From positions 1 to 7,273 of the forward strand of contig NZ_SPQM01000193.1 of assembly GCF_004570345.1 (NCBI RefSeq): 7,273 nucleotides of DNA, given 5' to 3'. The notes under the pieces are model-generated. The model was given only the letters and a program-made list of their open reading frames with translations, searched no databases and was not told where the DNA came from. This DNA comes from Blastococcus sp. CT_GayMR20. Its GTDB lineage: Bacteria; Actinomycetota; Actinomycetes; Mycobacteriales; Geodermatophilaceae. A program made the translations under genes and the position numbers. Numbering within the stretch: position 1 is the first letter of the stretch; the number at the start of each line of letters is the position of its first letter. Shown piece by piece: positions 1 to 6,659 of this stretch.

Positions 1-618
1 GACGTCGGCGTGACGGTGCTGCCCGGGCAGGCCAAGTTCGAGCACGCGGTGACCGTGGACGAGTACCTGGCGCTCCGGCAGTCCGAGGCCGAGCTGCTCT
101 GGCTCGGTACGGGTAGCAACCGCGTCATCCACCCCGACCTCGTGGTCAACACGCTGTCCAATCCACGCTTCTGGCTGCTCATGGGCGTGCCTGTCGGTGA
201 TGCGGCGATCCGGCATCGCCTGGTGAGCCAGTTGACGCGGTTGCGGATCAACGAGGCGTCCCGCCCGGTCGCCCGGCCGCTCTTCGACTCGGGCGACGAC
301 GACAGCCTGCTCGGAGACCCCGACGACGACCTCCTGGGGGCGGCGCCGCCGAACGCGGAGGCTGACGCCGGCACGGACGAGGAGACCGCCGTCCCGACGG
401 AGGACGGGAGTGCGGTCAGCGGGGTCGCGGTGAACACGCGGATCGGCGACGACGAGGCGAACCTGCTCTTCTGGGTGGGCCTGGACGTGGTCGAGGACGA
501 CTGTCGCGACTTCGTACCGGACCTGCGGCACTACGCCGCGCACGTCCGCCATCCGGGACAGGGCAAGATCCCCGACCCGACCCTGCCCTGCCCCCTCCAG
601 GGAAAGGCCTCCCGGTGA
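1..618 (+). CDS. 3' part of an unrecognised gene upstream of the STAND NTPase (left copy)
   Basis: I do not recognise the family. The frame is already open at base 1 (codons gac gtc ggc before the GTG at 10), and no ribosome binding site is visible before that GTG. The gene therefore probably begins outside the window and only about the last 205 codons are seen. Numbering from the GTG, residues 1-91 look like a folded segment with Trp/Leu-rich stretches, including FWLLMGVPVGDAAIRHRL near 54-71. Residues 92-133 form an Asp/Glu-rich, probably disordered linker. Residues 134-202 form a second small segment containing NLLFWVGLDVVEDD near 151-164. There is no signal peptide or clear membrane helix. 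The stop TGA (616-618) overlaps the NTPase start GTG (615-617), so the two are probably co-translated and may work together. The missing N-terminal part could carry an effector domain, but nothing seen here shows one. Confidence 0.72.
   Translation, partial: DVGVTVLPGQAKFEHAVTVDEYLALRQSEAELLWLGTGSNRVIHPDLVVNTLSNPRFWLLMGVPVGDAAIRHRLVSQLTRLRINEASRPVARPLFDSGDDDSLLGDPDDDLLGAAPPNAEADAGTDEETAVPTEDGSAVSGVAVNTRIGDDEANLLFWVGLDVVEDDCRDFVPDLRHYAAHVRHPGQGKIPDPTLPCPLQGKASR
599..607 (+). promoter_or_regulatory. Ribosome binding site for the NTPase (left copy)
   Basis: The purine-rich agggaaagg lies inside the 3' end of the upstream gene and ends 7 bases before the GTG at 615. Together with the GTGA overlap it supports this start and suggests translational coupling. 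No promoter is visible between the two genes. Confidence 0.5.
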
Positions 619-3245
619 GCCACGTCCGACCCGCTGACCTGTTGGGGGTCTGGCGGCATGCCCGCGCCGAACTGGACTGGTCCCCGTGGCCGGGGCCACG
701 TCCGTTGCACGGCGACGACAAGGAGGTGCTGGTCGGACGCGACGAGGACAAGGCGCGCTTCCGCCGGGAGGTCACCTCCCACCGGCTCATCCTGCTGACC
801 GGCATGACGGGTGTGGGCAAGACCTCGTTGCTCGAGGCGGGCCTGGTCCCGGATCTACGCGAGTCGGGCTACACCGTGGGGCTGTGCCGGGACTGGAGCG
901 GCAGCGCCGACGAGACGAACTCCGTGTCCTTCCTCTCCAGCAAGATCAAGTCGCAGCTCGAGGGGCAGGTGGACTTCGACCTGCCGGACGGCGCCCGGCT
1001 CTTCTGGGCGCTGAACGAGAAGCTGAACGAGCGATGCGTCATCGTCCTCGACCAGTTCGAGGAACTCATCCGTGATGCACCGGTCCTCATCGACGCCCTC
1101 TTCAAGCTGCTCGTGGAGGTCAATCGGCGCACCCACCTGCGGGTCGTCGTCTCCTTCCGCAGCGAGTACCTCCACGAACTCGCCGAGCTCGAGCAGAAGG
1201 TGCAGGCATTCAGCCTCACCCACGTGGCGCTGAGCCCCGTGGAGCCGCAGTACGCGCGCGACATCGTCGTCGCGCCGAACCGCAGACCGGGGCACCAGGA
1301 CCGCCCAGCGATCACCGAGGCCGCTGCCGACCGGGTGACGAAGCTGTGGCGGAGTGCGCTCGAGGTCCCGACCGACTCCCACGAGGAACGTCGAGGGGTC
1401 CGCATCGGCCTCCTGCACCTGCAGGGGCTGCTCTACGTCCTGGCCTCCCGGTGCTCGGGACGCACGGTGGAGGGAGTCGACGTCGAGAAGCTCGCCTCCG
1501 CCTATCCCAGCGCCGCCGAGGTCTTCCGCACGGGTCTCCACCTCGCCGTGCACGAGAAACTCGACCGGTGCCGCCGCGCCGCCCAGCATCCGGACGTCCG
1601 GCTGGACCGCTACCTCGTCGACGGCACGCTGCAGATGGTGGTCGACGCCGTCACCCACCTGTCGAGCGCCGGCTACAAGCTCGTGCGGGACGTGCGGGAC
1701 CTTGCCGAGGCCACCCTCGGCGACCGCCTCGACTCGCTCCACCTCGGCATCGAGCGCTGCGGCGCGGGGCTCGGTGAGCCGGACGGCGCCGCCCAGCCGG
1801 AGCAGGAGCGTGCCCTGCTCGGCGCCGTGCTCGACCTGATCCTCCCCGACCGGAGCATCGAGGAGCTGGACCTCCTGGCGGCCTCCCGAGCGGAGCTGGC
1901 CGCCCGCGCCGACGGGTCGGGGCCCAGGACGGCGACCATGACGTGGCTGGAACGGCTGCACGACGGACGCACCGGCCCGGAGGTCGACGCAGCCGACGTC
2001 ACCTGCGGTCCGATGCTGGGGCACGCACCGGCGGCCGTCCTGATCGAGCAGCTCCGGCGCTTCGTCTTCGCTCTGGAGTGGTTGCACGCCAGCGACCTGG
2101 TCCGGATCAGCACCCCGGGAACGGGGGGCGCGATGATCGCCCTCATCCACGATGGTTTCGGCGCCGCACTGGACGAGTGGGCGAGAGCGGCCGGGCGGGG
2201 ACCGAGCGGGGAACTTGCGGCGATCACCGCGCCGCGAGGTGGTTCGTTCGACTGGGACGAGACGCCCGAGCCGCCGGTCTCCGAGGTCGCGGAGCCGCGG
2301 CTGCTGGTCAACCTGCGGTGGCGCGGAGCATGGGTGACGGCGCGGTTCACCGACGTGGTGTTCGTCAACTGCGACTTCCGGGGGACCGGCTTCTCGCGGT
2401 GCGTCTTCGACGGCGTCGCCTTCGTCAACTGCCTCCTCGACGGCGCGATGTTCACCGACTGCGAGATCACCGGTGATCCACCCCCGGCCGAGCGGCAGTG
2501 GTTCCCCCACGCACCCCGCTTCGTCATCCCCGGTCCGGAGGATGTCGTCAGCGGCCTCGAGCACTACCTCGAGCGCTCCAGCGGGGCCACCGCAGTCCTC
2601 TCCCAGTTGCCCGGTCTGCCGGCGGTCCCGCTGTTCGACGGCGCCGACTCCGGGCCGGACGACAGCGGTCCGGCCCTCCAGCTCACCGAGCGTCCGGCCG
2701 GGCTGGTGGTCCTCGGCGGCCGGGTCTCGACCCTCATGATCCGGGCCTGCACCTTCTCGGGCGACAGCGCCCTGTCCTTCCGCCACGTGGGCGGCTCGGG
2801 GCTCGACGTCGTGGAGGTCGCCGGTGGCCGGGTCGAGATCGTCGGCAGCGCGCTCCGGCACATCACGTTCTCGGCCGCCACCGTGCGGGACGCCGCCCGC
2901 AGGGGGCTCCAGATCGACCTCGTGACCTCGAGCATCGCCCAGCTCTGGGTCAGCGAGGGTGTCGTCGGGACGCTGGCCGCCGACAACTGCATGCTCCTGC
3001 AGGTCTGGAACGGCTCCGGCGAGACGGAGGGCCGCGCCGCGAACTGCAGCTACCACGGCCTCGTCGGCGTCGTACCGGACGCGGAGTGCGTCCTCCTCGG
3101 GCCGGACCAGGCCGTCGCGGCGGCGGGCGACGTCGACGCCGACGGCACGGTCCACGAACGCGTGCGCCGGATGGACTACCGGCGCGACCCGCACCGCGCC
3201 GTCCTCACCCCAGCAGAAGCCGCAGCACAGCTGCCCGCACGCTGA
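615..3245 (+). CDS. STAND-type P-loop NTPase with pentapeptide-repeat C-terminal region (left copy)
   Basis: An 876-residue probable cytosolic signalling NTPase. Residues 24-42 (PWPGPRPL, then VGRDED) match the usual entry to bacterial nSTAND NTPase domains. The Walker A loop is GMTGVGKTS (63-71, Lys69), followed by the typical LLEAGLVPDLRESGY. Walker B is CVIVLDQFEEL (141-151, Asp146, Glu149/150), and a sensor-like strand LRVVVSFRSEYL carries Arg182. Residues about 205-530 are mostly helical and end in ALIHDGFGAALDEWA (509-523), resembling the His-Asp motif that closes the helical/winged-helix part in this family. Residues 578-618 are pentapeptide repeats with Phe/Leu/Ile every five residues. 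Residues about 690-815 are beta-rich and may extend the helix. STAND proteins generally act as ligand-triggered, oligomerising switches. Only about 25 residues precede the NTPase, so no N-terminal effector domain is present. A defence or signalling role is inferred. The 3' end overlaps the convergent carbamoyltransferase fragment by 41 bases. Confidence 0.87.
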   Translation: MSHVRPADLLGVWRHARAELDWSPWPGPRPLHGDDKEVLVGRDEDKARFRREVTSHRLILLTGMTGVGKTSLLEAGLVPDLRESGYTVGLCRDWSGSADETNSVSFLSSKIKSQLEGQVDFDLPDGARLFWALNEKLNERCVIVLDQFEELIRDAPVLIDALFKLLVEVNRRTHLRVVVSFRSEYLHELAELEQKVQAFSLTHVALSPVEPQYARDIVVAPNRRPGHQDRPAITEAAADRVTKLWRSALEVPTDSHEERRGVRIGLLHLQGLLYVLASRCSGRTVEGVDVEKLASAYPSAAEVFRTGLHLAVHEKLDRCRRAAQHPDVRLDRYLVDGTLQMVVDAVTHLSSAGYKLVRDVRDLAEATLGDRLDSLHLGIERCGAGLGEPDGAAQPEQERALLGAVLDLILPDRSIEELDLLAASRAELAARADGSGPRTATMTWLERLHDGRTGPEVDAADVTCGPMLGHAPAAVLIEQLRRFVFALEWLHASDLVRISTPGTGGAMIALIHDGFGAALDEWARAAGRGPSGELAAITAPRGGSFDWDETPEPPVSEVAEPRLLVNLRWRGAWVTARFTDVVFVNCDFRGTGFSRCVFDGVAFVNCLLDGAMFTDCEITGDPPPAERQWFPHAPRFVIPGPEDVVSGLEHYLERSSGATAVLSQLPGLPAVPLFDGADSGPDDSGPALQLTERPAGLVVLGGRVSTLMIRACTFSGDSALSFRHVGGSGLDVVEVAGGRVEIVGSALRHITFSAATVRDAARRGLQIDLVTSSIAQLWVSEGVVGTLAADNCMLLQVWNGSGETEGRAANCSYHGLVGVVPDAECVLLGPDQAVAAAGDVDADGTVHERVRRMDYRRDPHRAVLTPAEAAAQLPAR
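2361..2432 (+). repeat. Direct repeat inside the pentapeptide region (left copy)
   Basis: The 12-mer ttcgtcaactgc occurs at 2361-2372 and 2421-2432, exactly 60 bases apart. This equals 20 residues, one full turn of a pentapeptide-repeat beta-helix. A second near-repeat, tcgacggcg, occurs at 2407-2415 and 2437-2445, 30 bases (10 residues) apart. The pattern suggests growth of the coding region by internal duplication of coils. Confidence 0.75.
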
Positions 3246-3541
3246 CGCCCAGGTCGCTCTGGTCGAAGATCCGCACGCGTGGGTCGCTGCGCAGCTCCGG
3301 CGCGATCTCGTCGATGACCGGCATCGGGGAGAGCACGACGGCTGTCTCGGGAAGAGTTCCTGCCGTTGCCGGTGTGAGGGCGAACGGCGCCCGGGCGGCG
3401 TCGTCCAGGTAGTCGTCACCCGAGCCCGGCGCGAGCCCGCCGAGGTGCAGGACGTCCAGGTCGGAGAAGTCCCCTCCGGACCGTCGGTCCGTCCTGTCCT
3501 CCAGTGCCGGCGGCAGCAGGAAGCCCGGGCTGCAGCGGGTG
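3205..3541 (-). pseudogene. Headless 3' fragment of a carbamoyltransferase-like gene (left copy)
   Basis: This fragment encodes only the last 111 or so residues of the protein at 3539-4069, from TRCSPGF to the C-terminal LLLG. It keeps the Pro-x-Pro-x-x-Asp-Glu-Ile motif but lacks the HPTQ and GDL segments. On this strand the frame stays open through the centre to a GTG at 3735-3733, but the added residues are Arg/Ser/Pro-rich and do not resemble the family, so that longer frame is a fusion made by the palindrome junction. The TGA stop (3207-3205) lies inside the NTPase coding region, overlapping it by 41 bases. If the palindrome is an artefact, this fragment does not exist in the organism. 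Confidence 0.7.
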
Positions 3542-4069
3542 AACGGCGGCGATCCGGGCGGGGAGCACCCGACGCAGGCGCTCATCGACGTCGCCGCGAT
3601 GCAGCGCTTCGCGGGCCCGCTGGAGGGCCTGCACGTCGGCATCAGCGGTGACCTGGGGATACGGGGGACCCGCTCACTGCTGGCACTCCTCGGTCGGCGT
3701 CCCCCTCGCCGCCTCACGCTGATCGCCCCGCCCACCCGCTGCAGCCCGGGCTTCCTGCTGCCGCCGGCACTGGAGGACAGGACGGACCGACGGTCCGGAG
3801 GGGACTTCTCCGACCTGGACGTCCTGCACCTCGGCGGGCTCGCGCCGGGCTCGGGTGACGACTACCTGGACGACGCCGCCCGGGCGCCGTTCGCCCTCAC
3901 ACCGGCAACGGCAGGAACTCTTCCCGAGACAGCCGTCGTGCTCTCCCCGATGCCGGTCATCGACGAGATCGCGCCGGAGCTGCGCAGCGACCCACGCGTG
4001 CGGATCTTCGACCAGAGCGACCTGGGCGTCAGCGTGCGGGCAGCTGTGCTGCGGCTTCTGCTGGGGTGA
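3539..4069 (+). CDS. Aspartate-carbamoyltransferase-like protein, C-terminal domain, 5' truncated
   Basis: The 176 residues match the second half of aspartate/ornithine carbamoyltransferases, which join carbamoyl phosphate to an amino acid. EHPTQALID (9-17) carries the family His and Gln. HVGISGDLGIRGTRSL (32-47) matches the strand and loop of the amino-acid domain. LSPMPVIDEI (135-144) matches the usual HPLPRVDEI, and the end, IFDQSDLGVSVRAAVLRLLL, matches the last helix. A complete enzyme has about 300 residues, so the carbamoyl-phosphate domain with its Ser-Thr-Arg-Thr loop is missing upstream. The GTG at 3539 is an internal Val codon, not a real start. Several active-site positions differ: the Arg-Val-Gln of the aspartate loop is replaced near 99-102 (GGLA), Arg is shifted in GDLGIRGT, and HPLPR reads SPMPV. 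It is probably a divergent paralogue rather than housekeeping PyrB. Its 3' end overlaps the convergent NTPase by 41 bases, leaving no room for a terminator. Confidence 0.75.
   Translation: MNGGDPGGEHPTQALIDVAAMQRFAGPLEGLHVGISGDLGIRGTRSLLALLGRRPPRRLTLIAPPTRCSPGFLLPPALEDRTDRRSGGDFSDLDVLHLGGLAPGSGDDYLDDAARAPFALTPATAGTLPETAVVLSPMPVIDEIAPELRSDPRVRIFDQSDLGVSVRAAVLRLLLG
3541..3542. other. Inferred inversion/chimera junction
   Basis: The carbamoyltransferase-like frame reads V-N-G-G-D-P-G-G-E-H-P-T-Q from 3539, close to the family pattern (V/I)NAGD..xHPTQ. The codons before 3539 (cag cgg) belong to the left arm in antisense and do not give the expected preceding Pro-Val. The break therefore falls at the end of the left arm. 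The last bases of the arm, gtg, could be shared with the native Val codon, which allows about 3-4 bases of microhomology. Confidence 0.7.
3542..3732. other. Unique 191-bp centre (loop) of the palindrome
   Basis: This is the only single-copy sequence in the window. Read on the plus strand it encodes about residues 2-64 of the carbamoyltransferase-like domain, including the HPTQ and GDL motifs, and continues in frame into the right arm. Read on the minus strand it is also open, but gives an Arg/Ser/Pro-rich sequence typical of the antisense frame of GC-rich genes. So it belongs with the right arm, and its left edge at 3541/3542 is the abnormal junction. Confidence 0.9.
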
Positions 4070-6659
4070 GGACGGCGCGGTGCGGGTCGCGCCGGTAGTC
4101 CATCCGGCGCACGCGTTCGTGGACCGTGCCGTCGGCGTCGACGTCGCCCGCCGCCGCGACGGCCTGGTCCGGCCCGAGGAGGACGCACTCCGCGTCCGGT
4201 ACGACGCCGACGAGGCCGTGGTAGCTGCAGTTCGCGGCGCGGCCCTCCGTCTCGCCGGAGCCGTTCCAGACCTGCAGGAGCATGCAGTTGTCGGCGGCCA
4301 GCGTCCCGACGACACCCTCGCTGACCCAGAGCTGGGCGATGCTCGAGGTCACGAGGTCGATCTGGAGCCCCCTGCGGGCGGCGTCCCGCACGGTGGCGGC
4401 CGAGAACGTGATGTGCCGGAGCGCGCTGCCGACGATCTCGACCCGGCCACCGGCGACCTCCACGACGTCGAGCCCCGAGCCGCCCACGTGGCGGAAGGAC
4501 AGGGCGCTGTCGCCCGAGAAGGTGCAGGCCCGGATCATGAGGGTCGAGACCCGGCCGCCGAGGACCACCAGCCCGGCCGGACGCTCGGTGAGCTGGAGGG
4601 CCGGACCGCTGTCGTCCGGCCCGGAGTCGGCGCCGTCGAACAGCGGGACCGCCGGCAGACCGGGCAACTGGGAGAGGACTGCGGTGGCCCCGCTGGAGCG
4701 CTCGAGGTAGTGCTCGAGGCCGCTGACGACATCCTCCGGACCGGGGATGACGAAGCGGGGTGCGTGGGGGAACCACTGCCGCTCGGCCGGGGGTGGATCA
4801 CCGGTGATCTCGCAGTCGGTGAACATCGCGCCGTCGAGGAGGCAGTTGACGAAGGCGACGCCGTCGAAGACGCACCGCGAGAAGCCGGTCCCCCGGAAGT
4901 CGCAGTTGACGAACACCACGTCGGTGAACCGCGCCGTCACCCATGCTCCGCGCCACCGCAGGTTGACCAGCAGCCGCGGCTCCGCGACCTCGGAGACCGG
5001 CGGCTCGGGCGTCTCGTCCCAGTCGAACGAACCACCTCGCGGCGCGGTGATCGCCGCAAGTTCCCCGCTCGGTCCCCGCCCGGCCGCTCTCGCCCACTCG
5101 TCCAGTGCGGCGCCGAAACCATCGTGGATGAGGGCGATCATCGCGCCCCCCGTTCCCGGGGTGCTGATCCGGACCAGGTCGCTGGCGTGCAACCACTCCA
5201 GAGCGAAGACGAAGCGCCGGAGCTGCTCGATCAGGACGGCCGCCGGTGCGTGCCCCAGCATCGGACCGCAGGTGACGTCGGCTGCGTCGACCTCCGGGCC
5301 GGTGCGTCCGTCGTGCAGCCGTTCCAGCCACGTCATGGTCGCCGTCCTGGGCCCCGACCCGTCGGCGCGGGCGGCCAGCTCCGCTCGGGAGGCCGCCAGG
5401 AGGTCCAGCTCCTCGATGCTCCGGTCGGGGAGGATCAGGTCGAGCACGGCGCCGAGCAGGGCACGCTCCTGCTCCGGCTGGGCGGCGCCGTCCGGCTCAC
5501 CGAGCCCCGCGCCGCAGCGCTCGATGCCGAGGTGGAGCGAGTCGAGGCGGTCGCCGAGGGTGGCCTCGGCAAGGTCCCGCACGTCCCGCACGAGCTTGTA
5601 GCCGGCGCTCGACAGGTGGGTGACGGCGTCGACCACCATCTGCAGCGTGCCGTCGACGAGGTAGCGGTCCAGCCGGACGTCCGGATGCTGGGCGGCGCGG
5701 CGGCACCGGTCGAGTTTCTCGTGCACGGCGAGGTGGAGACCCGTGCGGAAGACCTCGGCGGCGCTGGGATAGGCGGAGGCGAGCTTCTCGACGTCGACTC
5801 CCTCCACCGTGCGTCCCGAGCACCGGGAGGCCAGGACGTAGAGCAGCCCCTGCAGGTGCAGGAGGCCGATGCGGACCCCTCGACGTTCCTCGTGGGAGTC
5901 GGTCGGGACCTCGAGCGCACTCCGCCACAGCTTCGTCACCCGGTCGGCAGCGGCCTCGGTGATCGCTGGGCGGTCCTGGTGCCCCGGTCTGCGGTTCGGC
6001 GCGACGACGATGTCGCGCGCGTACTGCGGCTCCACGGGGCTCAGCGCCACGTGGGTGAGGCTGAATGCCTGCACCTTCTGCTCGAGCTCGGCGAGTTCGT
6101 GGAGGTACTCGCTGCGGAAGGAGACGACGACCCGCAGGTGGGTGCGCCGATTGACCTCCACGAGCAGCTTGAAGAGGGCGTCGATGAGGACCGGTGCATC
6201 ACGGATGAGTTCCTCGAACTGGTCGAGGACGATGACGCATCGCTCGTTCAGCTTCTCGTTCAGCGCCCAGAAGAGCCGGGCGCCGTCCGGCAGGTCGAAG
6301 TCCACCTGCCCCTCGAGCTGCGACTTGATCTTGCTGGAGAGGAAGGACACGGAGTTCGTCTCGTCGGCGCTGCCGCTCCAGTCCCGGCACAGCCCCACGG
6401 TGTAGCCCGACTCGCGTAGATCCGGGACCAGGCCCGCCTCGAGCAACGAGGTCTTGCCCACACCCGTCATGCCGGTCAGCAGGATGAGCCGGTGGGAGGT
6501 GACCTCCCGGCGGAAGCGCGCCTTGTCCTCGTCGCGTCCGACCAGCACCTCCTTGTCGTCGCCGTGCAACGGACGTGGCCCCGGCCACGGGGACCAGTCC
6601 AGTTCGGCGCGGGCATGCCGCCAGACCCCCAACAGGTCAGCGGGTCGGACGTGGCTCAC
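4029..6659 (-). CDS. STAND-type P-loop NTPase with pentapeptide-repeat C-terminal region (right copy, probably native)
   Basis: The translation is identical to the gene at 615-3245: Walker A Lys69, Walker B Asp146, Arg182, the His-Asp motif near 511-512 and pentapeptide repeats at 578-618. The GTG start (6659-6657) overlaps the upstream stop (6658-6656), and agggaaagg at 6675-6667 serves as ribosome binding site. In this arm the convergent neighbour is the carbamoyltransferase-like frame that continues through the unique centre, so this copy probably shows the true chromosomal context. The length is modest for a STAND protein: there is an NTPase core, a helical region and a repeat region, but no fused nuclease, TIR, protease or membrane effector. 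The repeat region could bind ligand or partner. Transcription presumably starts upstream of the partner gene, outside the window. Confidence 0.87.
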   Translation of the reverse strand: MSHVRPADLLGVWRHARAELDWSPWPGPRPLHGDDKEVLVGRDEDKARFRREVTSHRLILLTGMTGVGKTSLLEAGLVPDLRESGYTVGLCRDWSGSADETNSVSFLSSKIKSQLEGQVDFDLPDGARLFWALNEKLNERCVIVLDQFEELIRDAPVLIDALFKLLVEVNRRTHLRVVVSFRSEYLHELAELEQKVQAFSLTHVALSPVEPQYARDIVVAPNRRPGHQDRPAITEAAADRVTKLWRSALEVPTDSHEERRGVRIGLLHLQGLLYVLASRCSGRTVEGVDVEKLASAYPSAAEVFRTGLHLAVHEKLDRCRRAAQHPDVRLDRYLVDGTLQMVVDAVTHLSSAGYKLVRDVRDLAEATLGDRLDSLHLGIERCGAGLGEPDGAAQPEQERALLGAVLDLILPDRSIEELDLLAASRAELAARADGSGPRTATMTWLERLHDGRTGPEVDAADVTCGPMLGHAPAAVLIEQLRRFVFALEWLHASDLVRISTPGTGGAMIALIHDGFGAALDEWARAAGRGPSGELAAITAPRGGSFDWDETPEPPVSEVAEPRLLVNLRWRGAWVTARFTDVVFVNCDFRGTGFSRCVFDGVAFVNCLLDGAMFTDCEITGDPPPAERQWFPHAPRFVIPGPEDVVSGLEHYLERSSGATAVLSQLPGLPAVPLFDGADSGPDDSGPALQLTERPAGLVVLGGRVSTLMIRACTFSGDSALSFRHVGGSGLDVVEVAGGRVEIVGSALRHITFSAATVRDAARRGLQIDLVTSSIAQLWVSEGVVGTLAADNCMLLQVWNGSGETEGRAANCSYHGLVGVVPDAECVLLGPDQAVAAAGDVDADGTVHERVRRMDYRRDPHRAVLTPAEAAAQLPAR
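4842..4913 (-). repeat. Direct repeat inside the pentapeptide region (right copy)
   Basis: Mirror of 2361-2432. The complement gcagttgacgaa occurs at 4842-4853 and 4902-4913, again 60 bases apart, encoding F-V-N-C once per 20-residue coil. Confidence 0.75.

Larger units (their letters stand above)
1..3541. repeat. Left arm of a 3541-bp inverted repeat
   Basis: This arm is the reverse complement of 3733-7273. The first bases, gacgtcggcgtgac, mirror the last bases of the window, and the inner end gcagcgggtg (3532-3541) mirrors cacccgctgc (3733-3742). Position 3542 (a) would need t at 3732, which is c, so the match ends at 3541. All open frames on both strands are mirrored with identical translations, which rules out indels and makes substitutions unlikely. 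The arm holds a complete NTPase gene, the 3' part of its upstream partner and a headless fragment of a carbamoyltransferase-like gene. It is probably the derived or artefactual copy, because the central segment is in coding continuity with the other arm. Confidence 0.97.

Noticed and set aside
855..3419. 854-codon minus-strand open frame (and its mirror at 3855-6419 on the plus strand)
   Set aside because: It lies antisense to the NTPase gene and is rich in Arg, Asp, Gly, Glu and Val with no recognisable domain. Long antisense frames are expected in very GC-rich genes, and the sense frame has clear Walker motifs.
3477..3491. Short hairpin cggaccgtcggtccg near the carbamoyltransferase fragment (mirror at 3783-3797)
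   Set aside because: It lies inside coding sequence of the carbamoyltransferase-like frame, has no T-run after it, and such stems are common by chance in GC-rich DNA, so I do not call it a terminator.
3539..3541. GTG at 3539 as a true start of a small carbamoyltransferase-like gene
   Set aside because: The homology begins in mid-protein at the VNGGD/HPTQ segment, the whole N-terminal domain is absent, and the GTG lies at the inferred chimeric junction, so it is best read as an internal Val codon.
3205..3735. 176-codon minus-strand frame through the centre, the same length as the carbamoyltransferase-like frame
   Set aside because: The equal length follows from symmetry, since both start at the GTG that ends each arm. 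Its first 65 or so residues are antisense-type sequence, so it is not a real gene.
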